Assembly (NCBI GenBank): GCA_905221605.1
Contig: CAJNDS010002341.1
Location: 62,001-126,000 of the forward strand
Source of the DNA: Symbiodinium natans
Lineage: Eukaryota > Sar > Dinophyceae > Suessiales > Symbiodiniaceae
Length of the DNA: 64,000 bases
Direction of reading: 5' to 3'
Shown: positions 1 through 10,882 of the stretch, one piece after another
Numbering within the stretch: position 1 is the stretch's first letter
How the letters are laid out: each line of letters starts with the position of its first letter
Notes under the pieces: generated by a model
What the model saw: only the letters and a program-made list of their open reading frames with translations
Told to the model about the DNA's origin: nothing
Databases searched by the model: none
Program-made: the position numbers and the translations under genes

Positions 1-2257
1 GGCTTGTGCTTCAAACCCAGTGCCTGCCGAACGCTCGGACGAACTGACACTAGGTGATGCATTACGCCCCTTTCCAGCACTCCGTCTAGTTCGCGCTTCC
101 CAGGCCACACAAGCTCACCGTGTCCCCTAGATCCTCCGGTCCCTGCTGTGAACCACGAAGCATCACGAAGCGGCCTCGCAAGATGCCTCGGGCAACCACA
201 CGATGTTCAAGTCCTGCGCGCTTCGAAGCTTCTCTTGAGGATCCCTGCTGCCACTTGACACAAACGCGCCCTTGCCATCCCTTGCTTACATCGTTCTCAC
301 TCGTTCTAGCATATCCCAGCCAGGTTTTGTTCAGAAGCCTCCCTGAAAAAATTGCAATAAACGCAAATGAGGCTCATATAGAACTACTTCAGGTGTTTGG
401 AGCACCTGCTCTTGTGCTCGCACTGCAGTATCCACAGCCCGGTCCGAGAATGCGTTCTGAAACGCAGGGGCGCGTAACGTGTACATGCACCGCGGCCGTG
501 TTCACGTCGCGAAAACAACCCGGTCCACAACAGCTGTAAAGGTTCCTGATCCTGGTAAAGAGCGACCCAAGGTACGGCAAGCAATCTGCCTCGCATGCTA
601 ATGCCAGGGAGGTTTGGAGCGGAGTTCAAGACATGGTGAAAGTCACTGAAAGCCTCTGCCTTCACCAGATTTGCGGAGTAGGGCACTGCCTTCCGTGCAA
701 CCTCTGAGCAGAATCAATCCCACTACCACATCCACTACTTTGCCACGGCCCTCTACGCTGCGCAGGCCAACTCTTCACTGAGTAGAGAGCCATGGATGAT
801 GCCTCTCTGGAGGGAGACCGGAGCCTGTCTAGCGAATCAGGTCCATGCAGTTGAAAGCTACTGGTATCAAGCTCTCTTTGACATGCGACACCCCCATGGC
901 ACGTTACAGGGGCCTTTGCAGATTGCCGCCGCAATACTGCCCAGACCGCACCTTCTAGCAGGCGAGTCCTGAAGTGAGTCACATGCACATATTATGCACG
1001 TGAACAGCAACTCTTCAATCCATCTCGAGTTGAGAATGTGAGAATGGACCATGTGTCCCCAAAGACATGGAGAACCAGCACACACACACACACACACATG
1101 CGCGGGAAAACAATCCTGCCAAACGTATCCGAGGATATCGGACATACACGGCCTCTAACTAAGAAGCATTCACAAAACAATGAAGAAGTCGACTCTTGGC
1201 AGTTTGCAAAAACAGGAGTTTTTTGTCAGAGTCAGCCGCAATCGCGGAAAGCCAACTGAGTGCTTTCAAGCGCTTTCACAGGCCGGTCGGCGAGATCTTG
1301 CCACTTGGGATGCTGAAGACCCCCGCGTTTTCGCACGGTTCGGTGTGGCTTGTGCGAGCATCAACACTGCTGTCAAATTAAGTTCAACCCTTGGGAGAAC
1401 ATGGAACGCGCAGTAGCTGCAACTGCATGTGAAGCACATTCTCTTTCAAAACCCAAAACGCAAACACACTATGCGCACACCATGAGGTTGAGAATTGGCC
1501 AAGAACCTTTTCTGGTCTATCAGCATGACAAGGTCTTTCAAGGAGAGCATCGCCTCCCCTGCGGCGGCAAAGCAGAAGGATGACCAAGCTGTTCCCCAGA
1601 GCAGTCTTAACAGCACCCAAGCAGCTCGGTTCACTACATTGCAATCACATAGTGAGCAAAAAGGTGTCGGCCTGCCAGCTGGTCGCTGAGGCTCTTTGTA
1701 AACTTTAAGCCTGCAATTCTGCGAGTTCACATAAGTTCACGGAAATAATTGCTTCCCTGTGCTTCAAAGTTGATAAGCTGTTGCTGGCGGAGGAGGCCCA
1801 TGGCGATCCATGGCATCCTCGATGTCCCATCGGCTCTGTTTCTCATTGCCGGAAAGTGAACAGCGAGTCGCACCGGTGAATACGTATAGCTGCTACCAGG
1901 CCAGCCCAAAGCATGCGCACCGTTCAAGCTGGTGAGACTTCAATGTCCGAACAAGTCCAAACTGTCTCCAACATTCCCCCCTTCTGCAGACCTCCGCATG
2001 ATCATCATGATCAAGATCCAGAAGGTTCAGGTGCATCACTGGTGCATAGCAACAGGATGGCAGCGGGTGTGCAGAGCAGGTTCGCAGAGCTCCGACATGC
2101 TCTGAAGCAAGAGCAGGACCAGGGCAGCAAGCAGGTTTTGGGGATTGGAGCTCCACGCTCTGCTCCGCAGCATCGAGTCGAGTGCTGAGACTCCCGACAG
2201 CGCAGTTGCATCCGGAAAGGAATGGCGCGTTTATTGCACCTTGCTGCCGGCTGTCTC
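1..2257. other. no gene resolved
   Basis: I see no exon with recognisable family motifs or a consistent pair of splice sites here. The open frames in this stretch (for example the plus frame 120-539) have no repeated domain and overlap frames of equal length on the other strand. The only distinct sequence is a short (CA)n run. As the first recognised gene on the left runs right to left and ends at 2258, this stretch would be its downstream flank. Confidence 0.5.
1079..1098. repeat. (CA)n microsatellite
   Basis: Ten uninterrupted CA units. It sits in a region with no resolved gene. Confidence 0.9.
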
Positions 2258-3778
2258 TCACTCAGAGTGTATGGGATGGTACCAGGACGGATGTGGTCGT
2301 TGCCTTGGGTGGGCAGGGAAGTAGCTGGAATCTGCGAGATCTGAGACCTGGGTGACGGGCAACTTGTAGTTCAGCAGAAGCTCTTGTCCAGGCACGAGGC
2401 TGCAGATTGCCTCAGCGCGTGACACCCTTGGCCTTAGGACCTTCCTTGGCACACGAAGGCCGCAGCCTGGAGAGCGATCGTCGGGGGCCGAACTCCAGCG
2501 GGAACACGCACCTCGCCTTGCACTGTTCAAAGGTTCAAAGGTGGGGCGCAGCCGAACGGTCGAACCCGAACGGTCGAACATGAACCCCTGGCACCTGAAC
2601 CACACATTGTGCATCTCAGTCGCTCCATGTCTGTGGATCCAAATACCAAAGCCCCCGATGCACGCGACTCACCATCAAGGAAGAGTCCAAGGGCCTCAGT
2701 GAGGCTCCTCTCTCAGGCTGTTCTCAGTCTCAGACTCAGACTCTCTGAGGATGCTTCGAATATATTGAGTTCCTGCCGAGCAGCTCCATCTGCTGCAACC
2801 TCACGTTGGCACGCTGACCTGCAAGGCCCCGTCCCCCCCCCCCCACATCCCCTTACTCTGTCCCACTCTGTCGCTGAGTCCAGCACCCTTAGGCGGGTGA
2901 TTCACGAGCTGACCAACAGCGAAAGGGCTTCGCGCACACTCCTGGGTTTACGGACGTCTGCGCTCGCATGCTGCACACGAGGCTCTGGGCAGGCACGCGC
3001 CTAGCGCCTCTAGCGCAAGGGAAACTCAGCAAAGTGCGCACTTGAAAATTCAAGATGCAGATCTCACGCGGCAGTCTGCTCGGAACCCATCCTCGAAGAC
3101 TACACGAATATTTTCAGGAGTTTTTCTTCAACGTCAACTGACATATATTCTCACCAAGCCAGGCATGCATCGAAGGTCCCGTCTCAAACCAGTACAACGT
3201 CAAGCTTCCATGATTCCACCATCGCAGCACAGGTGGTAGGACACCTTTTCACCAGCTTTGAGATTGCTGGAGCGAGGGCATGCAAACTCCAGACAAGAGG
3301 CCACATCTGCCCGTGTACAGCCGGTCAGTTCAGGATCAACCTTGGCAGGGCTGCGTACCATACCGCGCCCAGGCAAGCATGATTGCAAAGCATGTGCAAG
3401 CAATTGCAAGACGAGTGCTTGAGCTGGGCAACTGCTTCAGGGCCATGGACATCCAGCACGTGGGACCAGCAGTACCTGCACTAAGTGCTTTCCCTGGCCA
3501 GAAAATCAGCTTCGAGTTCTCTTCTTTCCGTGCAGGCCAGTTGCGGTTGTGTTTCTGTACCCCACTGAATTTTGTCCATGGGCAACTTAGATGCAGGATA
3601 ATGGCGGCCATCAACTAAGACTGCGCAAGCCGCAAACTCAGCGCACGACCGAGGGAAACCAAACGCCCGCATACAGGGCCACAAGGGCTCCTGCTGGCAC
3701 AGTATCACGAGCCACGAAGACTCCATTCCCACTGGACGGATCGTCGATGCCAGAAGGCCGGACTTCTACCTTAGCAGG
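2258..3778 (-). CDS. SET-domain protein, partial gene
   Basis: The family methylates protein lysines or is a relative that lost this activity. Exon at 3778-3665 starts after a CAG acceptor and reads PAKVEVRPSGIDDPS, then GNGVFVARDTVPAGALVALY: the usual SET opening (S.I..G.GVF, then PAG, then LYAG). Exon 2927-2881 reads PFAVGQLVNHPPKGAG, the conserved G-x-x-x-NHPP core; it starts in phase so that a preceding AA would complete an Asn. Exon 2818 to about 2777 continues QRANVRLQQMELLG, matching the NV that follows the core. The last exon (about 2460-2258) has VPGQELLLNYKLP, the GEELxxxY-type closing motif, and ends PSWYHPIHSE then TGA. The 2881 donor would be GA (an alternative GT lies at 2887). 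Exons between 3665 and 2927, and upstream of 3778, were not resolved. Cysteine-rich post-SET motifs are not visible. The target is unknown. Confidence 0.75.
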
Positions 3779-3840
3779 CTGGCACAAGCGCACGACACGG
3801 CATGCTAAGCCTGCTGAGTAAAAATGTGTTGATGCCCGCA

Positions 3841-6800
3841 TACGACCTCTACGACCTCTCTATCTCTTCCGACCAAGCGGCCGAAAAGCCATGCAAGCTG
3901 GCACCCTCAGGGAAGCCACATGAAACCACTTGCTGTCAGAAGGAGAAAATGTAACAGAATCTAAACACCCTCTCGTCTGTACTCGACATATCAATAGACC
4001 TGCAAGAAGATTGCAGAAACACTTTTCTGCTTTCGACGCCTTGGCCAAGGACGCTGCCTCTTGCATGAGCAAAGTGGGTGAGCAAGAAGACGCTATCTGC
4101 CGCATATGTTGCACTGCGCTCCCAGCGCGTTTCGCGATCATTCTTTGAAAGGCCGAAATCGAGAGCCATGGCAGAACTTGGAACCTGTAAGTTTCCTTGA
4201 GCCCATACTGCAGTTATCTGCAGTTCGAGAGATCAACAAAGTGCACAAGGTCACGAATCACAGTTCCGTTTGCCGTCCGCTTCGCCTAAAGCAGAGCCAG
4301 GAGCCAGCTTGAGAAGGTGTGGGAATTCCTGGGCCAGTTGCCGAGAAAAAGCGCCAAGAAAGCCAATCGCACAGAAACAGGAAGCAATGCCCCGAAGCCT
4401 CGACAAGGAGCGCAGCACTCCTTTCCTCTTCTTTGGCGCGCTGACCGGGCGTCATTGAAGCCTCCCGAAATTGCGCACCCCAATGCCTAGATGATCACGA
4501 AAAAGAAGCAGACATCCTGAGGCAGATGACACAAGAGTCCATTCGCGGAAGATCTGGGAAGATCCGGGCCTGCAAACCACCGGCGTTCAACTTGCACTTC
4601 GATCGGGCGCAGACGAAGGAGAACCGGACCACCACCTCAGAGGATCAGAGAGGGTACAGTGGGATGGTGCGTACCGGGCGCAGGTGAGAGTGTCAGATAC
4701 TGTAAGACCGGAGTTTTTAACAGAGCAACTCTGAACTCTGCGATTGCTTTGGAGTTCTTACGGCAAGCACGCCTTGCGGCTGAGTGATGCAAGAGTAAGC
4801 TTGCTGCTAGTGTCTGGCAGTACGATCAACGCAGCAAAAGATGGGAGTAGCGACTGTGAGCAAGGCAGGCGACTACGGCAAGTGTTTTTTGCTGCTTTGC
4901 TTCCAGCTGATAGGACTTCGGAAATGAAAAGGCCTGAACCAGACGAGAACTCGTCCACAGCATCCCTCCCAGCTCCTGATCCTAGTGCAGAATCCTGAGG
5001 TCCGGTCACCATCCTTGTCGAAGTACCGAACCGACCTCTCCACGTCCTCGCAGGGTGCTCTTTGCTGGAAGTCAAGAGCACGGGCTGGCGCAGCTTTGCA
5101 GCTTCTGAGGCCGGCCTCGTGGCCGTCGCCATGTTTCAACATGAGGTCCTGACATCCAGATTGCAATTAAATTCGGAAGGTGGATGCAGCAGATGCAAGG
5201 GCTCAGAAATTCTCGTTGACGTTAGCACCGGCTGGCCTTCTCTTTGAGACAGACTCGACAAGACATCATCGAACATCATCTTGCGCCATATGTTATGTGA
5301 TGTGCTCCCACTGTCAATGTGCGATCCCAATGTCCTCGGAATGCCTGTTGAGACAGCCTTGGATGGTCACCGAATTCGTGGCCAGGGCCGCAAAATCTGA
5401 GCAAAACTGCTGAGGCGCCCCAGAAGAAGCCATTGCAAAGGCCATTGGTCATCAAGACCTCTGCTTGCTTGCTTAACCGTGTTCACGACAGGATGCAGAA
5501 TCACCGGCAAGAAAGCATGTTGACAGCAGAGCTTGGAGCGTGGTGCCGCATGAAGAACGGATTATCACTTACCTCATGCGGTGGACGTGCCAGCAAATGT
5601 GAACGGCACATACCATGCACCTTACAGTGCGCGAAAGCTGCCAGCAGATAACAAGGTGCCGACATTCAAAGACCAAATATAGGAACCCGAGCTTTGCATT
5701 GTCTGTCTGGCCTCGTGATCTCATGCTAGGTTTCGTGCCACCACAGCTCCAGGCTACAACAGTTGCCTGGTCAACTTTTGCTCTGCTGAGGAGGGCACAT
5801 CGGCTGCTATCAGAGCCAAGCTGCCAGCCTAACTTGGTTGCTTCAGCATCAGCTGCAGCATCTGTTCATGCCAACTGCTGAGGCGCTATCCGGCAAGGGA
5901 ATTCTCATCACCTCGGTCGTATTCAGCATTGGGCATAGCAAGTCCAACATCGCGTCGTGCGTCTTGGAGAAAAGGAAAGCTTTGCGGCACTAGCCGGGGT
6001 CTGCACATCCGGCGAAGGAGATTGCGAAAGCGGATCACACAAATACAGGTCCTGGCAGTCTCTCCGTCCAGGGCCTCACTCACACAACTGGAATGTCGCA
6101 CCGAGCCTCCACGTCATCATCCATGGAGAGAACGTGCGTGCCTGACAGTCTTGGCGAAATGTCCGCACCCTCAAACAACTAGAAACCGACCAACAGCACT
6201 CGCAAGGCATCCTTCCGCGAAGAAGTGTGTGATGAAGTTGCGTTGCTTCCTTTCCATTGGCGACTTGCCACGTGCCACAATGTGCTGGCTCACACGCAAC
6301 ATTGACTCAACACGGTATCTCAGCAAGCTGCCACAAAGTTGGCACGCCGATCACGAGATTTGTCCATTCCTGACCTGTCTTCTTAAGCAAAGCAAGACCT
6401 GAATATTTGTAATACTTCTTACGCCGGCACGGCTACCCCAAGAGAAACGACCCGGCTCTTGGCATTTTTGTTCGCTGACATGCTGGGACACACTGGCCAT
6501 CGGTGCACTTCCTGCAGTTTCTGGGATGGCTGCTGAGCGGCTACTGGCTGTCATGGACATTGACATTCAGTCAGGTCAGAGTCGACTCATTCTCCACTTG
6601 AGTGCACGGAGCACCTTTCGGCGTTGAGGGTGCTGTCGCCATTCGCCGTTCGGCCGACGTTCGGCCGGCATTCCGCAGTTGCAGCTCAACATGCTGGGAA
6701 AGCGGAAAGGGATGTCATTCGGGAAGTACGGTCTCAAACAGAGACATCGGTGCCAAAGAAGCAAGCAGGCTCTTGTCCTGTTCCAGCATCCTCAGGTTTC

Positions 6801-8959
6801 AGGAAGAGGCTCTCACGCTGAACAGCAACTTAGCTCCTGCCATCTACTGCCCCTGTGCATCTGGATCCAGCTGGGCTTCTTTAGGGTGTTCGCATCTTCC
6901 GAGGGCTGACACCAAATCGCCGACGAGATTGACGTGGGTTCCAAGCCATTCGCACCAAGCGATATCAAAGCACACCTTAGGGCGCCACAGAAAGGCAACG
7001 AATCATATCTTCTGGATGCTGCAACAACCTGTCAGTGAATGTCTTCCCTGGCTTCCCTGGGTTCCCCTGGTCCTCTTGGTTGAGCTCAGCCACTCCAGAG
7101 GTGTGAGACCTCCATGGCCGCTCTGAGTAGCCACCTGTCAGGAAGCCCCCCCCCCCCGATACCGTGCTCTCGGCCGTAGCATACAAGGACATCTCCGCCT
7201 CTGAGCCTGAGAAGAGCCCAGCCTGCAGAGCTGGCTTCAGCAAGAGTCTTGTTTTCTTTCTACATATATACATATGTACATATACATAGAGATGTACATG
7301 TATATATATATACATATACATATGTGTGTGTGTGTGTGTGTGTGTTTCGTCTGTTGTTCTTTCTTTTTTAGTGGGTGGGGGAGGAAACCTCCGCGTGGCA
7401 TCGTCGCCCGCCCCTGTTTCTGGGCTGTAACTGCGGAGTGGCAGCGAGTAGTAGGGGGGGGGGGGGTACTTGGTCCAATATACCACTACACCTAAAACCC
7501 CACAACCCTCGAAGAAGGTCGTCGGACCCTCTGCCCTCTTTCTCTGTCTCTTTATGTCTCTTCGTCTGTTTCGACACTCTGCAAATAGAGCAGCTTCGAC
7601 TGTTGAGGGAACTTCAGCGGCCGGCCGCATACCTCTATCCCCGATCCTCGCAGCCTTCACCTGCCTCTGTGAAGCTCAGCACCCTCAACTAGCCCTCAAC
7701 AGCCATCCAACCTCCGTCTTCAGGGCGCAGCCCGCTGTCGGGCGGCATGTAGGCGCGTAGGCGCGCTTCTTAGCAGCAAGTCCAGACACTATACCACGTG
7801 TTTGCGCTCTCAGCCATACCTTGAGCACATTGCCATACGAAAGCTAAGCTTACATGGTCTTCAAAGTGCAAACCAAATCTCGGCAGCGATTCGTGCTGCG
7901 GAGGCATGAAGTTCCTGCTGGCGTGAAAGGCATGATGAAGTATGTTAATCGGGAAGGTCTTGTGATTAATCGGCCATGAAGATGGCATTTACGTGAATCA
8001 GCCTCCAGAGTCTCTCCAGCCAGGTCATGGTGTCTGAAGTTCGCGTGCCTGCGAGAGGACACTTCACCCACAATCACACGCTTGAATAGCTCCAGACTGC
8101 CCAGCAAACAGTTTTTTTGGGCAGACAAAAAAAGTGTCATCAACCTCGCCGAGAAGCTGAAGGCAATCACCGTGTCTTCCCGAAGTGTCTCCGACAACGT
8201 CACCTGAAAGCAATGTCTGCTGCGCAGGATACTTGCCGTGCACGGGGATCTGTCAACATGTCGCCCGACAAGCCCTCAAAGCTCTGCAAGATCAATCTTC
8301 CATCACACAAGTACCAGGTTTGCCGTGGTTTCGTGCACCGCAGCAGGAAGGACGATCGAGGATGAACCGCCAGTCTCAGGAGAAACTAAAACAGCAGTGC
8401 CAAGCGCAGCCATGCTGCGAAAGGCAGGGTGCTTCTTGAGCAAGCTTCGCCGAACGGGCTTTACAATGTCTCCGACCTGCACTGTAGCAACGGTCCGCGA
8501 TAACCCGCTGGACGGTATAAAAGTATTCAGGAAGCTGCCACGTGCGTCCCCCGAGAGTTGAAACGGACAATCTTAAGTGTGACGCACCCAACTTACCCAA
8601 CTCGCCCTCGTGTCTGCAACGCCTGGCGCGTTTTGTCACCCTGAACCGCGGCAGCGTGGATGGTGCGTGACACTGCCTCATGTGTGCAAGTGCGCTCATC
8701 GCTACAAAGGTCTACCAGCTCTATCGTCGAATACACTCAAGCACGCAGTCGGAGCCTCGGACTGTTCAGCTGAAGAACACAGCCAGCGCAGGCCTTCGTG
8801 CAGTGGCATTCAGCGCACACCGCACTATCGGAGAGAAGCCAGAGCAAGAAGCAACACGAGGGGAGCAGCAGGCTCAAGTGCACAGGGCCGCCAAGCGGCT
8901 AGAGTACGTTGCTATTTCCTCCAGCAGTTGAGATTCCTGCTGGCCAATGGACGAACCGA
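3841..8959. other. no gene resolved; scattered coding-like frames
   Basis: Several frames look partly coding but none can be joined or assigned. Minus frame 4873-5166 contains RYFDKDGD, which resembles an EF-hand loop but lacks the rest of the motif. Minus frame 7770-7988 contains ESLPRFGLHFEDH. An AT/TG-rich microsatellite lies at 7262-7346 and C and G runs at 7147-7157 and 7456-7466. The stretch may hold the 5' exons of the SET gene and another minus-strand gene. Confidence 0.4.
7262..7346. repeat. TA/TG-rich microsatellite
   Basis: An irregular TA/CA stretch passes into twelve or so TG units ending at 7346. It lies in non-coding sequence. Confidence 0.85.
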
Positions 8960-9180
8960 GATAAGGAGCAGCTGAGATGATTCGTCTAGCACCTTGGCAC
9001 CAGGCAAGCTTGGAGATGCTATGGCGTCCTCGGTCCAGTCGCTTGCGAACTCGTTGCAAAGATTCTCCACCCGTCTGTGCACAAAGCGAAACTCACGTGG
9101 TGCGCCGTGGAACATGTCTGCATGCAAGTGACCAAACCAATCTCGCCATGTGAAAAGAGGTTGCCCAGAAGAACCTCGTG
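8960..9180 (-). CDS. candidate exon, unknown protein
   Basis: One minus frame reads PLFTWRDWFGHLHADMFHG, then APREFRFVHRRVENLCNEFA, then SDWTEDAIASPSLPGAKVL. Its residue mix (charged, aromatic and aliphatic residues in protein-like order) is unlike neighbouring frames, and the frame stays open without needing a start codon. I cannot assign a family. The exact splice sites are not settled. It is on the same strand as every recognised gene in the window. Confidence 0.4.
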
Positions 9181-10805
9181 TTGGGGGAGAGCCACAAGAG
9201 CCACAACGGCACCGTGTTCACGATGGTCCCCAACCTGCAACTCCGGCCTGCTCTGAAGCGAGCTGATAAGCCCCCAAATCGACGGCCGGCCCCAAATACA
9301 CGTTGCCACCTGAAGCGGGAAACTAACGATGGATCCCACGATCCAAGAGGGTCCTCGTGGTGGATCGTTGGGGGCATCCCTGTCGAATGCATCTACGACT
9401 AAGACTAAGACAGAGGAGACCCTTCCACTCTTCTTAAGTCTTATCAAGCACTCGCTAATCTGTGTCTTTGGCCAGTCTGTGCCACTGTGGAAATAGGAAG
9501 GTTTGGAATCAAGCTGAGGGGTCTAGCACGACAGAGATGGCAGCTCTAGCGAGTCCAGGAGTCTATTGTAAGATTGAAGGTTGTTCGACGAGAACGGCGA
9601 TACACCAAGAGTAAAGAGTGTTGACTTTTTCTCCTGGCTGAGGCCGAGGCTAACATGTGCAAGGCCTGGGTTGCACAGTGATCTCCCCGCCGCCCAAAGT
9701 GGCTGAAGCACTCTGCATGTGAGACCTGCAGGCCTGCAGTGCCCAGATTAGGGTCAAGTGTCCCACCGAAGCCGAGGACGACGAGGATTCCATCAGCCAG
9801 CTGGCCAGCAGGATCAGCCTGGGTCAACCGTTTTCTGAGGCAAGGTTCTCCAAAATGTCTTCATCATATGCGAGGGTGGTCTTGCGAGGGCTGGGGGGGG
9901 TCGCGGGGGGAGATGAACATGATGACTGGCGAGCGTCGAGAATGTCGAGGGAGCTCAAAGGGCACTATTCTACACAATGCACATGATCTCGGAGGTCTAA
10001 AGCCCCATCCCCCTCCCCCTCCCCATGAGGATCACTGAAGTGGGGCACATTCTTTGCCAAGGTGCAGCGCATCGGTGCCAATGCCCAGAGCCGACTCAAG
10101 TGCAGCCCGACAGTCATTTAGCATCACCCAGGGCCTCAACAGCAACAAAAGAAAAAAGAAAGAGCAAGAGTAACAAGAAGAAGCAGAACCAAGAAGAACC
10201 ACTTCATCAACTCAGAGGGATTCGAACCTGCAGCTTGGCCCTCACTCAGAGCGCCGCTTCCGGCGGAGCTGTGGCAGCAGACCAAGTTGCTCTGCAAAGG
10301 CTGCCATGTCAAGAGTCCTTCACCACACAAGCCGATGGGCAGTTACTACTTTTATCGTTCTGACTCGCATTGCCGCGTCTTTTTGCTACGTCGGCTACCG
10401 ATATTACCACCGAGTCGAGCAGCTGTAGGGCCCTCGGCGTTGAAGCGGAGCTGTGCTGCAGCTTCCGCCAGATGGCATGGCCAAGACGCATGGCTCAACA
10501 AGCTACACAGAGCGTCCCAGGATGTCCCACATCCTTCAGCTTCATGCTCTTAATTCTGCAGCGCTTTCTCTTCTCCATGTCAACAAGCGGGACACAGGCA
10601 AGGATACATGAAGGTGAGCGAACTTCACGTTGCTGACAGCCACACATGAACACACTGCAATGCCGACGTTTGGCAAGCTAACTCCTGATTTACACCTTTC
10701 GCTTTCTTTGCTGGAGAGCTGAGGCCTGGACTCAGGGCCTTGCGGTACACCACGTACCTGGCAACCATGTCTCATTCTTGGTCGCACTGCTGGACTTTTG
10801 TGCTA
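9181..10805. other. no gene resolved
   Basis: No joined exons are visible. Positions 10,217-10,236 look on the minus strand like the T-loop of a tRNA (GGTTCGAATCC), but the stem does not pair (see rejected items). A G run lies at 9893-9912 and a CCCCCTCCCC stretch at 10,008-10,024. Confidence 0.4.
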
Positions 10806-10882
10806 CCCTAAACCCTAAACCCTAACCCCTAACCCCTAAACCCTAAACCCTAAACCCTAAACCCTAAACCCTAAACCCTAAC
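10806..10882. repeat. interstitial telomere-type array, CCCTAAA
   Basis: About eleven copies of CCCTAAA (TTTAGGG on the other strand) with a few CCCCTAA variants. This is the plant-type telomere unit that dinoflagellates also use. It lies inside the window with unique sequence on both sides, so it is interstitial, not a chromosome end. Confidence 0.9.

Noticed and set aside
5020-5080. EF-hand-like loop RYFDKDGD on the minus strand
   Set aside because: The rest of the 12-residue loop and the second helix do not fit, and a competing frame covers the same bases.
10200-10285. tRNA-like sequence on the minus strand (GCAGGTTCGAATCCCTCTGAG)
   Set aside because: The T-loop GGTTCGAATCC is perfect, but the stem halves (GCAGG and CCCTC) do not pair, and no matching acceptor, D or anticod on arm could be folded around it. 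At most a decayed tRNA fragment.
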